Under the pieces are notes generated by a model. It searched no databases, was not told where the DNA came from, and saw only the letters and a program-made list of their open reading frames with translations. 64,000 bases of DNA from Mastigamoeba balamuthi (lineage: Eukaryota; Evosea; Mastigamoebida; Mastigamoebidae): assembly GCA_902651635.1 (NCBI GenBank), contig CACRSC010000011.1:212926-276925 (forward strand). The letters run 5' to 3'. The position numbers were made by a program, and so were the translations under genes. How positions within the stretch are numbered: position 1 is the stretch's first letter; every line of letters starts with the position of its first letter. Below are positions 1 to 9,198 of the stretch, one piece after another.

Positions 1-1738
1 AACCTCCGTTTCATGTGCGCAACGACTATTGGGTAGAGCATGTCGAAGGCGTTCATCAGAACGAGATCACACAGGATCAGGGCGATGAACTTGATCCCGT
101 TATCCTGCAGTGGGCACGTGTAGTCCGCTTTCTCGGCCGAGGTCTCCACGGCGGTCTGCATGGCTGCGTACATTACTGTGACGTTGATGATCCTGAACAG
201 GAACAACTTGACCATATCGTTGAGCCTATGGCCGCTCCACGTCGAGTGCCGCTCGAGTATCGTGAGCAGCACGCATATCTCCTTCCAGATGATGTTGATG
301 ATGATGACTGCAGAGCCGTGTGAGCCTGGGGGTCAGACACTGCTGCTTACTGATGATAGAGATCAACACGGAAAGGCCTATGCCGAGACCGCGGGTTGAG
401 AGCATCGCCGACTTGCTGGACCACAGTTACTCAGATGAAGAGCGTATCAAAGTGCATACCGTGTGCCCCAGTTCTGTATGAAGTAAATCGAGACACCAGA
501 GACTGCTATCATCAGGGCGAAGATGCTGTACGAGACGGCTCTCCTCCAGACTATCTGAGACCACTTGAGGTTGCGGTTTGCCTAAAGGGAGCGTCAGTCA
601 GTCCAATTTCTCCTCTTCGGAGTTCTGCAAAAAATAGAACCTCGATGATGTCCGCGTTCCCCCTGAAGTTCCACGGGCTCTCGTGCTGGGGCTTGAGGTT
701 GTCTCGCATGACGAGGCGGACCAGGGCCATGAACAAGGGACTGCGGGCAACCCCCCGGGTTGCGCACACGTGAGGGCAGTCGCACAACAGAGAGAGAAAA
801 GTTGCTGCTGGGAGCACACACCCGCTGAGGAGCCACACGCCAGCGCAGGCCACGTTTGTTGCGAACCACCACAGGTACTGGTCTCGCGAATACGCGGCGA
901 TGAACAACTGCGCGCCAACGTCAGCGCTGCGCGACCGGGGAGGCCCGTGTGGCCGACGGGGGCTCTCTGGTGGCTGGCGAGGTTGAGGTTGGGGGGCGCG
1001 AGCAGCGGACCTTCTCCCACCATTCGAGCTGGCGGGTGGCCTCCACGCTCCCCCTGGCGCCGGGCAGAGAGATGCTCTTGGTTTTGGTGAAGTTGAGGAA
1101 GGTGTCCTTGCAGCTGTGCTGGTTGCTGAAGTCCCTGTTGGGGTAGTTGCACATGACCGTCGCCTGCGAGTCGTTGCTCGCGATGAACTGCGCCCAGTTG
1201 GCGAACTCTGCGTGCGGAGGTTGGCAACAGAGACGAGAGATTCCAGATCTGTCAGCCCTTTTTCCCTATCCGCAGGGGGCAGGACAGTACAGCACGCACG
1301 TATCATGAAGAGGACGACGTTGACGAGGATCACGTACTTGAGGAACGTGAAGTAGAGGCGCGTGCCCACGCCGAACCTCCTCTCGATCTCGTCGAGGGGC
1401 GTCATGAAGCCCAGCCGCTCCCTCAGGTGCTCGTTCTTGGCCTCGTCGTCGTCCGCGTCCACCCTGCGTGTGAGCGAGCGGTCTCAGTGTGGGGGGGGCA
1501 TGCTGCTCAGGGGCGGGGGCGCAAACGCAGTGGTGGCGGTCTCGTAGAAGGGGCGGCCCTTGTTGGTGAACTTGAGGACGTAGCCCACCGGGACGCCCTC
1601 GGGCTGGTCGTACGCTGTGAACGCACGCGCTCGCGTGAACGTCGGCTCCTTCTCGACTCCCTGCGGCAGCCGTGGGTCAGAGTCGCCCCCGGCCCTGATG
1701 CAGGAGTGGGGGTGCGGGGTGCGTGCGAGATCGTCCAT
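1..1738 (-). CDS. TMC-like multi-pass membrane protein, 3' end beyond window
   Basis: Several short exons on the minus strand read as a polytopic membrane protein. The probable start is the ATG at 1738 (MDDLART), followed by a hydrophilic exon, an intron with donor GTTTGC, then MTPLDEIERRFGVG and a first membrane segment (TRLYFTFLKYVILVNVV). Later exons carry a Cys-containing loop (WAQFIASNDSQ, CKDTFLNFTK), further membrane segments (FIAAYSRDQYLWWFA; GLGIGLSVLISII) and, near the left edge, LTILERHS and KLFLFRIINVTVMYAA. The order 'RFG.G..YF.FLK' then 'C.L...G..F..L...DL' resembles the transmembrane channel-like (TMC) family. Exon joins near 1227 and 1500 keep frame; others are approximate. 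An anoctamin or other polytopic family is not excluded. Confidence 0.5.
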
Positions 1739-1860
1739 TCGGTGGGTCCGACTATGGTGCCGAATTAGCGCTGTACCAAAAAAATGGCCACGGAAAATAT
1801 CGTTCGCCAGGAACAAAAAATCCACAGGATTTCCGGAAATATCGAGCAGGCCGGATTGTT

Positions 1861-2490
1861 TCAGGAATCTGGATACTGGCCCGTCGCCGTCGTCGGGTCT
1901 GCCGTCGGGTTCGCTGCCCGCGCCGGGCCCATGCTGTCGGCGGGGGCCTGCAGGTACTCGGCCAGCTGCAGGCGGAAGGCGAGCAGGGGCCTGGCGACGG
2001 GCCTGCGCTGCCTGACGTACGCGAGCGCCTCGTCGACGCCGAGCCCCATCGCCCGCGCCACGTAGGCCGCGGCGACGACGGCGGACCTGCTGACGCCGCA
2101 CTGGCAGTGCACCAGCACGCGGCCGCCCGCGTCGACGGCCCTGCGGACCTCGTCGACTGCGCGGGCGAGCGGCAGGCGCTGGCGGTCCGTGTCGACGAGG
2201 GCGAGGCGCGTGTAGACGAAGCGGCCGGGGAAGTGGTCGGCGCACTCGCGGGCGCAGTTGACGATGTGCGTGACGCGCAGGCGGCGGAGGGCGGGCAGGT
2301 CGGCGGCGTTGAACTGCGAGCCGAGCCAGAGGGCGCCGGCGACCACCTCGCTGGGCGGCGCGGCGTCCAGGTAGGCCGCGGGCACCCCCGTCATCGCAGA
2401 GATGCGCGCCATCTTGGCCTCGGCGCTCTCGCCGTCCAGCTGCCGCTCGTCGTCGTAGTCGCCGTCGCCGTCGCCGTCGCGCTCGCACAT
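1861..2490 (-). CDS. Dual-specificity protein phosphatase
   Basis: Intronless 209-residue ORF with an acidic Asp/Gly-rich N-terminus and a compact DUSP catalytic domain (about residues 45-185). The P-loop HCQCGVSRS is intact (Cys129 nucleophile, Arg135). An Asp near residue 100 (ALVDTD) is in the right place for the general acid. LWLGSQFNAADLPALRRL is the usual start of atypical DUSPs. It should dephosphorylate Ser/Thr and Tyr residues. No kinase-interaction (rhodanese) domain is present, so it is an atypical DUSP rather than a classical MAPK phosphatase. The extension after residue 185 is low complexity. It lies upstream of, and on the same strand as, the TMC-like gene. Confidence 0.9.
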   Translation of the reverse strand: MCERDGDGDGDYDDERQLDGESAEAKMARISAMTGVPAAYLDAAPPSEVVAGALWLGSQFNAADLPALRRLRVTHIVNCARECADHFPGRFVYTRLALVDTDRQRLPLARAVDEVRRAVDAGGRVLVHCQCGVSRSAVVAAAYVARAMGLGVDEALAYVRQRRPVARPLLAFRLQLAEYLQAPADSMGPARAANPTADPTTATGQYPDS

Positions 2491-2783
2491 TGAGGGGCCG
2501 CTGCTGGGTTGTCTGCCAGGCAGATATCGGAATATCTAACTATTCCTCTCCGGGTGCGCGCTCGGATGGCGCGCGCAGAGAGGCGCACAGCGGAAGGCCT
2601 GTCTACCTCAGCACGAACCGAACACGACAGGTTTTCCGGAATAATTGGATGTGCAGGGCAGATTTCTGTTTGTTCATTTGTCCGGTTATTCACAGGACAG
2701 TTGCGGGGAGGCGAGGCGGGTTATGGCTCGTCCAGCAGCACCGCCGAGGGATGCCGCACAGGGAGAACGGGCGGGAAGCACTC
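2491..2783. other. Intergenic, probable promoter of the phosphatase gene
   Basis: No gene is seen. An AT-rich patch (GATATC then AATATC) lies at 2523-2536, 33-46 bp upstream of the phosphatase start, and resembles elements upstream of other genes here. Confidence 0.4.
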
Positions 2784-3214
2784 TCAGAAGAGGCCCAGGG
2801 CTGCGGTGAGGGCGGCGACAGCAGGCGCGGCAATGCAGGCGGAGCCCTTGTCCTTGTCCGACTGCTTGCAGACGTCCTCGGCCTTGCACGGGTACGGGTT
2901 GCCCGCGAAGAACGCGGCCTTGCACGAATTGATGGAGGAGGCCGTGTCGCAGCCCTTGTCGGCGAGGCAGTTTAAGAGGCTGGGGTAGCAGTTGCAGGCA
3001 ACCTTGGCCAGATCCGACCCCGCGTCAGTCGCGCACGACGAGTACTTGCTCGTGCACGACACCATCTCCGACTGCCCGCAGCCCGCCCTGGCGACGGCAG
3101 CGAACCTGTCACAGAGGCTGTGAGGACTCGTGCCGCGGGAGATGAGAGAGGAGCGGGGGATGGGTCTCTGGAGCACAGTAGGGCAGAGGCGATGACGAGA
3201 GTGGCGGTCCTCAT
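2784..3214 (-). CDS. Small secreted Cys-rich CxCYP protein A, GPI-like tail
   Basis: Two exons. Exon 1 (3214 to about 3176) encodes a signal-peptide core MRTATLVIASALL. An intron starting GTGCTCC and ending CCTCACAG joins in frame to CDRFAAVARAGCGQ. The mature part has about ten cysteines with the pattern C-x3-C..NCYPSLLNC..GC..SC..PC..C. The chain ends in a hydrophobic tail (AAPAVAALTAALGLF) with no charged residues after it, as in GPI-anchor signals. I do not recognise the family. The CxCYP spacing is shared with the genes at 4033, 7199 and 8140, so they are paralogues. A TATA-like element (TATAAAAG on the minus strand, near 3288-3295) precedes it. A surface or secreted role is inferred. 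Confidence 0.75.
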
Positions 3215-4032
3215 TCTGGTGGTGGCGCTGGAACAGTGCTTCAGTGATGACTTGATGGTGTAATAGAGGAGCTGCAGATACGCTGCGCTTTTATAGGACC
3301 CAAGTATCACGTCACGGCACAGCGGTGGTCAACTTGGTGACGTAGAGCAGTCCGGTTTTTGTTGGAGTTATTCACCTGTCCCGTTTTCTCCCTGCTTTGT
3401 GGCAAGTGATTCCACGAGGGTGTTCCGTGGGGGTGTGGATATGCGCCTGTAGTGGACCGACTGAATCTCGTGTGTAGTGTCAGGGCCGACACCCTCAAGC
3501 AGGCGAGACTCGACTCATTGATGCGTACGGCGCCAGGCACAGAAATTCCGGCAGTACGCCGGTCCCTGTGGTGGTTGAACAGCAGACTCATACCATTTTT
3601 CTCTAAGTTTAGTGAGCCAACCTTGAGATGAAACAGAATGCCATGATGGTGACTCGGGCGTGTTGGAATCGGTGAATCTCCTTCTCCCGCGGACCGCTTA
3701 CAAAAACAATATTCCGGCCCAAGATGCAGCAGGAGGTTGAAAACAGAGGCGTCTCTGTCCGTGCCGGTGGCTTCTGTCTGTTTCGCGGTGGCTGCTTTAT
3801 CTGCTGCAGCAGAATCACAATATCTGGTCCTTCCAATGCTCCGTTGTTGTTCTTGTGCAGGGAGTTGGTTCGTAGAGGGGGCAGTGGTGCGTTCTCTTGA
3901 GATCGCCCAGATGTGGAGTATTTGTCCTGTGTGTCGTCCTCCAATTCTGAGTGATGTGTGGGAGGTGTAACAGTCCTCAGGATCACATACAGTCTGTACA
4001 GATGTCTCGCCTGCCCTCGGCCATAACAGCTT
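3215..4032. other. Intergenic, nothing recognised beyond promoter
   Basis: About 0.8 kb between two Cys-rich genes. I see no coding pattern. The right part reads as Cys-rich gene B 3' flank and the left part holds the TATA-like box of gene A. Confidence 0.4.
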
Positions 4033-4567
4033 CTAGAACAACTCTAGAACGACGAGGATGGATGCCGCTGCTGCTGCAACGGTACCGTGAAGTGGAATAA
4101 TGGAAACGGAATCGCCGGTTTTCGATGCCGAGGTATCTTTGTGGTTGCTACCACCGTCCGCTTTGTGGCTGCTGCTGCCGCCCTCTTTGTGGCTGCTTCC
4201 GCCATCCGCTTTGTGGCTGCTGCCCTCTTTGTGGCTACTTCCGCCGCCCACTGTGCCGCACATCTGGTCGATGGTGCAGGGAAGTGTGCTGGTGTACGTC
4301 TTGCGGCAATTCTCGATGTTGGCGTCCTGTGGACAGTTCTTCTCCTTGGCGCAGACAAGCATCTTCGGGTAGCACGTGCACATTGCTTTTCCTGAGTTTC
4401 CGTCGGCGCTCATGCATTGAGTCATGGAGGTCAGGCATTCAAGAGAATCCTCAGGCGTGCACTGAGCGCCCACGGATGCAGCAAGCCTGATCCACACCAG
4501 TGAGTGCCCACAAAACTGAGGCAATGCCGCACAGATAGAGGGCTGATGCAACAACGATGTAGTTCAT
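4033..4567 (-). CDS. Small secreted Cys-rich CxCYP protein B with Ser-His-Lys repeats
   Basis: Exon 1 (4567-4517) encodes the signal peptide MNYIVVASALYLCGIAS. A 55-nt intron (4516-4462, GTTTTG...CTCAG) joins in phase 0 to CTPEDSLECL. The Cys domain continues MCTCYPKMLVC, NCPQDANIENC and LPCTIDQMC. It is followed by a linker of repeated (G)SSHK units and a C-terminal hydrophobic stretch (VAAAAASILVVLELF) that looks like a GPI signal. An unspliced reading from 4554 also exists but lacks a good signal peptide; the spliced start matches paralogue C at 7199. The motif at 4646-4659 lies about 80 bp upstream. Function unknown; the charged repeat stalk suggests display of the Cys domain above the cell surface. 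Confidence 0.8.
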
Positions 4568-4645
4568 TCGTTGGGAATGTGGGTGGCACTGGAAGATGAT
4601 AGAATGAAAACTTCTTATCACCCGGGCAAGATATTTATATCTGGA

Positions 4646-4659
4646 GGGAGTTCTGGTAC
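4646..4659 (-). promoter_or_regulatory. Shared upstream motif of Cys-rich gene B
   Basis: GGGAGTTCTGGTAC on the plus strand (GTACCAGAACTCCC on the gene strand), about 80 bp before the start codon. The same 14 bases occur upstream of genes C and D. Around it, B and C also share AAAAGTGAAATTGGGG and a following AATTCATAT/GAATCATAT patch. Confidence 0.6.
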
Positions 4660-5131
4660 TATGATGCCAGAAATCGCAAAAGTGAAATTGGGGAAGAGGA
4701 ATTCATATGTGAAATTTGGGAAATGCCCAATTCACAAGGAAGACCGCCATTTCAGAGGGATTGTATCTGGGTTTATCTCTGAGGTTTGCAGAAGGATGTG
4801 CAGTACGGAGTGTCATGCTCCGTCTCACACTACAACGACACCTGTGAGAAGGAGCACAATGACATGGTGGTGCCTCGTTAGAATAAGCGGGGCTGCGTTG
4901 CATTTTATTTGTGGTTTTATGCGTGTTTTTTCTCCACGGTTTTATCCACGGATACATGGAGTGAAAAATCCAAAAAGTGGGGTTGCGGGGGATTTGTTTT
5001 CTTCACAACCAGGGTGAGATCCACAGAGGCAGGATAAAACCACAGCGAGCTTGAGACCGTGTTGCAAGTCCTTTGGCAAAGAGGATGACACAGCTATTGT
5101 GTATGGGAAGTGTTGCGATGTGTGTTTGGCG

Positions 5132-5165
5132 TTCCTATGCATAGAAACGTTTCTACGCATAGGAA
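5132..5165. repeat. 34-bp palindrome
   Basis: Arms TTCCTATGCATAGAAAC and GTTTCTACGCATAGGAA are reverse complements with one mismatch and no spacer. Confidence 0.75.
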
Positions 5166-5887
5166 TCCTGCGGAAATCACCACAGCCGTGGATAAAAATA
5201 GATGTCATGTGAGAGTGTGATTGAAAGAAGAGAAAGAGAGCTCTGTTGATCCGGTGATGGTGGCATTGAGGTGAGAATTGGGGTGAGAAGATCACTACAA
5301 TGTGGGGATTCAGACGGAGAAATAATCACGGATAAACTCAACGCATCCCCGCTAATCACCCGAATTTCAGTGATTCTCCATCACCACCCTGAGACTGCAT
5401 TCCGAAGCAAATTCCTCAACGGCGGGAACCGCGAGTAGATAGCGAGACTGGCGGAGTTGTTTGGATTGGCACTGCATTTGGTTGGCGTGTAGGGCGGGTG
5501 TACGTCTGTGGACCTTGTAGATAACTGGCACATCTTAATCTTAAGATTTAAGATATGCCCTACCAAGGAGATGAAAAGTGGACCGCTTTCTGAAATGGGC
5601 AAAGCCATGTGGTACTCGCGTCGCGGGATTGCACATGCTAGTAGAGTTCCGCCTCACAGCAGCTGAGCAAGGGGATACGGAGTGGCCCGGGTCTCGTTCT
5701 GACGGAATGCTCGAATGCAGATATCGTTCATTGTCCACCAAGGCTTCATTTGGTATGTGGCCGTTTGTCCCTCCCGGGGGCATGTCGGTTGGCTACAGGG
5801 CCATGTGGCGCCGCGATCTGCAGTGCCTCGGCTCATTTCTTCAACCGACACGGGTGTGAGACTCCAGAGCTGGCATCGGGTTTGCAC

Positions 5888-7028
5888 ATGTTCCTCAGAC
5901 TCCTTGCCCTCGGCGTGTTTGCGGCAGCGACCGCGTCGGCCACGTGCACCCTCACCACGAGTCTGGCCGCGGCTGCTGCGAGGACGGGCAGGCTATTCGG
6001 TGGCTGTCTGGCGACGGCGCACTTCAACGACGCCAAGTACCTGCAGCTCGGCGACAGGCATTTCGCCATCGTCACTGCAGAGAACGAGTGCAAGATGGAG
6101 GCCACCGAGCCCCAGCCCGGCCAGTTCACGTTCCAGGGATGCGACGCCATCCTCAACCACGCCAAGGCGCACAACATGACCTTCCGCGGCCACACTCTGT
6201 GAGTCCTCGTCCTCTCCGCGTCCACTGGAGCTAACCGCCTGGGCGGGCAGCGTCTGGCACGCACAGGTGGCGCCGTGGATGGAGGCCCTCAAGACACCGG
6301 CCGAGAAGAAGAAGGCGATTATCAACCACATAAACGGCGTGCTGGCGCACTACAAGGGCAAGGCCTATGCGTGGGACGTCGTCAACGAGGCCGTGAACGA
6401 CAGCGCGACCAAGCTGAGGAGCAGTGTGTGGTACCCAGACGTCCCCGACTTCATCGATATCGCCTTCAGGACAGCCAGGGCAGCGGACCCCAAGGCCAAG
6501 CTGTTCTACAACGACTACGGCGCCGACGGGCTCGGGGCCAAGAGCGACTACGTCTACAACATGATCAAGGGCATGAAGCAGCGCGGCGTCCCCATCGACG
6601 GCGTGGGCTTCCAGATGCACCTGGGGACGACGTGGAGCCCCGGGAACCTGCTCAGCAACTTCCAGCGCTTCGGGGCCCTGGGCCTCGAGATCCACATCAC
6701 AGAGGTCGACGTCGGGTGCCGCAACGCCAGCGAGTGGGGCAAGCAGGCGCAGATGTACGTGGACGTGGCCAAGGCGTGCCTGGCGGTCCCCGCGTGCAAG
6801 AGCTTCGTGGTCTGGGGCGTCGTCGACCAGTACTCGTGGCGTGTCGCGAAGACGCCGCTCCTGTTCGACAGCAGCTACGCCCCCAAGCCCGCCGCGTGTG
6901 CCCTCAGGGACACGTTCGTTGCCGCAGCGCCCAAGACACAGCTGGCCGAAGACGACGCAAACGGGGCGTCTCTGTCCGTGTCGGTGGTTGCGTCTGTCTT
7001 CGCCGCGGTGGTTGCATTCTTCCTGTGA
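5888..7028 (+). CDS. Secreted GH10 endo-1,4-beta-xylanase, GPI-like tail
   Basis: Two exons (5888-6198 and 6251-7028; a 52-nt intron, GTGAGT...GGGCAG, joining in frame) give about 362 residues. The signal peptide is MFLRLLALGVFAAATASA. The GH10 fold follows: FGGCLATAHF, FAIVTAENECKME, GHTLVWHAQ, the acid/base in AWDVVNEAVND (Glu150) and the nucleophile in EIHITEVDVG (Glu255), then FVVWGVVDQYSW. Both catalytic glutamates are present and the domain is of normal length. The last 20 residues (SVSVVASVFAAVVAFFL) are hydrophobic, suggesting membrane or GPI attachment, unusual for a xylanase. It should cleave xylan outside the cell. It sits inside the cluster of Cys-rich surface proteins. Confidence 0.93.
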
Positions 7029-7198
7029 GATTTCGCCTCGATGTGCACAGTTGTACAGTCCGGTCCCCAAACTGAAATGCAGCCCGAATCAAATTACCGG
7101 TCCAGTCCTTCGTATGCATGTGCGGGAGTGGGGGGGAGCGGTGATGTCACAGAGTCACTGGGAGGATCACGTATAGTGTAATGATACTCTTCTTGCTC

Positions 7199-7636
7199 CT
7201 AGAAGTGATCGAGGAGAGGCACCGTTGCTGCAATGGCGCCGAGAAGTGGAGTAACGGAACTGGAGATGCCAGTCGTCGATGAATCTTTGCGGCTGCTGTC
7301 ATCGCCCATCGGGCTGCACATTTGGTCGATCGTGCAGGGAAGTGGTTTCGGAGAGCCTTTATACTGCGTGCGGCAGAGCTCAGTGCTTTCTTTCTGTGGG
7401 CACTTACGCTCCTTGTTGCAGCTGAACAGCTTCGGGTAGCATGTACACAGCGCTTTTCCTGGGTCTCCCTCGGCATTGGCGCATTTCTGCATAACTTCGA
7501 GACACGCGGAGGACTCACCGGATGTGCACTGAGCGCCCACAGACACTGCAAGCCTGATCCAGACCGAGTCAGTGCCCATGTAATCGCACGCAATGCCGCA
7601 CAGAGTAATGGCTGAGGCAGCGATGATGTAGTTCAT
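7199..7636 (-). CDS. Small secreted Cys-rich CxCYP protein C
   Basis: 145 residues if read straight through: signal peptide MNYIIAASAITLCGIAC, then LCTCYPKLFSC, KCPQKESTELC and LPCTIDQMC, a short Ser-rich linker and a hydrophobic tail (VTPLLGAIAATVPLLDHF). It is the closest paralogue of gene B. The segment that is an intron in B (ending GGGCGCTCAG) is still recognisable here, but it is open and in frame, and no GT donor gives a frame-keeping splice. It may therefore be read as coding, adding DYMGTDSVWIRLAVSVGAQ. The shared motif lies 65 bp upstream at 7701-7714. Confidence 0.8.
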   Translation of the reverse strand: MNYIIAASAITLCGIACDYMGTDSVWIRLAVSVGAQCTSGESSACLEVMQKCANAEGDPGKALCTCYPKLFSCNKERKCPQKESTELCRTQYKGSPKPLPCTIDQMCSPMGDDSSRKDSSTTGISSSVTPLLGAIAATVPLLDHF

Positions 7637-8139
7637 TAGTTCGGTACACAGTTCGGGGAGAAACTTATGAATGAAATTGCATATCGCACAAGATCACGGT
7701 GGGAGTTCTGGTACTCGGTAATATACAGTGAAAAGTGAAATTGGGGGAAGGTGAATCATATTGGTCAGGAATGCGCTCAATACGGGTCGTCAACACAGGA
7801 GAGGGATTTTTGGAAACTCGTCTCTGTTGACTGTCTCTCGGTAGTGCGATGTGCTGCGGTGGTCTTCAGGACCCCCCGGGTCTGTGGGGACTGACATGTG
7901 CGACGAAGGCAGGTTGTTGGCCGGTATGGCACTACCCTGGTTCATCCCGCTCTCCCTGACAGGTTCAAATTGATTCGTAGTTCAACCTTTCATCCGTGAA
8001 CCGCCCCGGAGCCTGCAATGTGTGCTGCCTCAACGAGTTTCACGAGTGCCTAGTTAGCTGTGCATCAGCGCGGGCAGAGCAGATAGATAATAAGGGGATT
8101 TACTCGTGTTAGCAGTTCGGGAAAACGCTGTTGGTTATT
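7637..8139. other. Intergenic between genes C and D
   Basis: About 0.5 kb with the gene C upstream motif. No coding pattern seen. Confidence 0.4.
7701..7714 (-). promoter_or_regulatory. Shared upstream motif of Cys-rich gene C
   Basis: Second exact copy of GGGAGTTCTGGTAC, 65 bp before the start codon, followed by the same GTGAAATTGGGG patch seen upstream of gene B. Confidence 0.6.
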
Positions 8140-8824
8140 CTATATGAGGCCCGCCAGTGCAATAACCGACGCAACTGCGGCAGGGAGAGCAGAGCTGGAG
8201 CCCCCGTTGGCCTCCTTGATGTTGCACATGCTCTGGACACCGCAGCCAGGGTTGAACATGCTGTGGCTGCTCTTGCAGGCGGCCACAGTCTGGTCCAGAA
8301 CAGAGCAGTTCCTCCGCCTGAGGTAGCTGATCAGGTCCGGGTAGCACGAGCACATCGCATGTACGTTGTCCGTGTTGCCCTGCATGCACCCGTCGAAGCT
8401 GCTGAAGCCCTCCTTCATGTCGTCGCTGGGGCAGGGGTCCTCGTCCTCCTTCTTTGCCGCCGAGCTGCCGGCGCCGCCGACCCTGCACGCCTGCTCGACG
8501 GAGCAGGGCAAGCTGGTGGTTGCTGACTTGTAGCTCGAGCGGCAGTCCTGGATGGCGTCGTCCTGGGAGCAGCCCTGGGCCATCAGGCAGCTGACCGTCT
8601 CCGGGTAGCAGTCGCAGAACGACTGGGGAGTGTTTCCCCTGCTCGACATGCACGACTGCTGGGTTCCGTAGCAGCCAAACTGCCCCGGTGTGATTCCGCA
8701 CGTGCCCGCCACAGCGGTTGCGACGAGTCTGCGGAAGGAGTCGCGGCGTCAGCGGGTGGCAGAGAGACGAGGATTAACGCAGTGCGAACAGGGAGGCAAA
8801 TACGAAGGCCGAGATGAACCGCAT
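8140..8824 (-). CDS. Secreted Cys-rich protein D with two CxCYP modules
   Basis: Exon 2 (8140 to about 8720) encodes two tandem copies of the module: FCDCYPETVSC...GCSQDDAIQDC...LPC, then MCSCYPDLISY...NCSVLDQTVAAC...CGVQSMC. A hydrophobic tail (ALPAAVASVIALAGLI) follows. Exon 1 starts at 8824 with MRFISAFVFASLFAL as signal peptide. The frames join only if the donor is GC (CT|GCGTTAAT...TTCCGCAG); another GC-AG intron occurs in the RWP-RK gene. The third motif copy lies at 8909-8922. In the second module one cysteine after CYP is replaced by Tyr. Confidence 0.75.
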
Positions 8825-9198
8825 GGTGACTGTGTCTGCCGCGCTGTTCTTAGATGTGGAGAGAGCCGCGGGTGGTTTTATAAATCTGGTACACTACCGT
8901 GAGTCATGGGGAGTTCTGGTACCGAGAGATATTTGAAAAAACCCGAAACTTGAACCGTCTAGATTTTTGTGCAGAACGGCGCTTCATATTGGTGCTCCTC
9001 AGGGCACCGTCCACCCTATGCCGCGCACAAGGGCCGCCGGGGGGTGCCGGAGGTGCTCCCGCACCGCAGACTCTGGCGTGTCGGTGTGGATTGCGGGTGT
9101 TTCGCAATATGTTCTGACGGAGAGAAACCACAGGCGCTATGTAATTGATTTTGTGCTTTTTGTGTTGCTGTTGCCCCGACGGGCACCGCCCCCGTGCG
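8825..9198. other. Intergenic, gene D promoter and ROCO 3' flank
   Basis: No coding pattern apart from the upstream motif of gene D. Confidence 0.4.
8909..8922 (-). promoter_or_regulatory. Shared upstream motif of Cys-rich gene D
   Basis: Third copy of GGGAGTTCTGGTAC, 85 bp before the start. A partial copy (TCTGGTAC) lies at 8885-8892. Confidence 0.6.

Larger units (their letters stand above)
4568..5887. other. Intergenic between gene B and the xylanase
   Basis: About 1.3 kb of lower GC than the genes, with no convincing ORF. It holds the upstream motif of gene B (4646), a 34-bp near-perfect palindrome (5132-5165), a shorter near-palindrome around CTTAAG (about 5531-5556) and the 5' flank of the GH10 gene. 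Confidence 0.5.
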
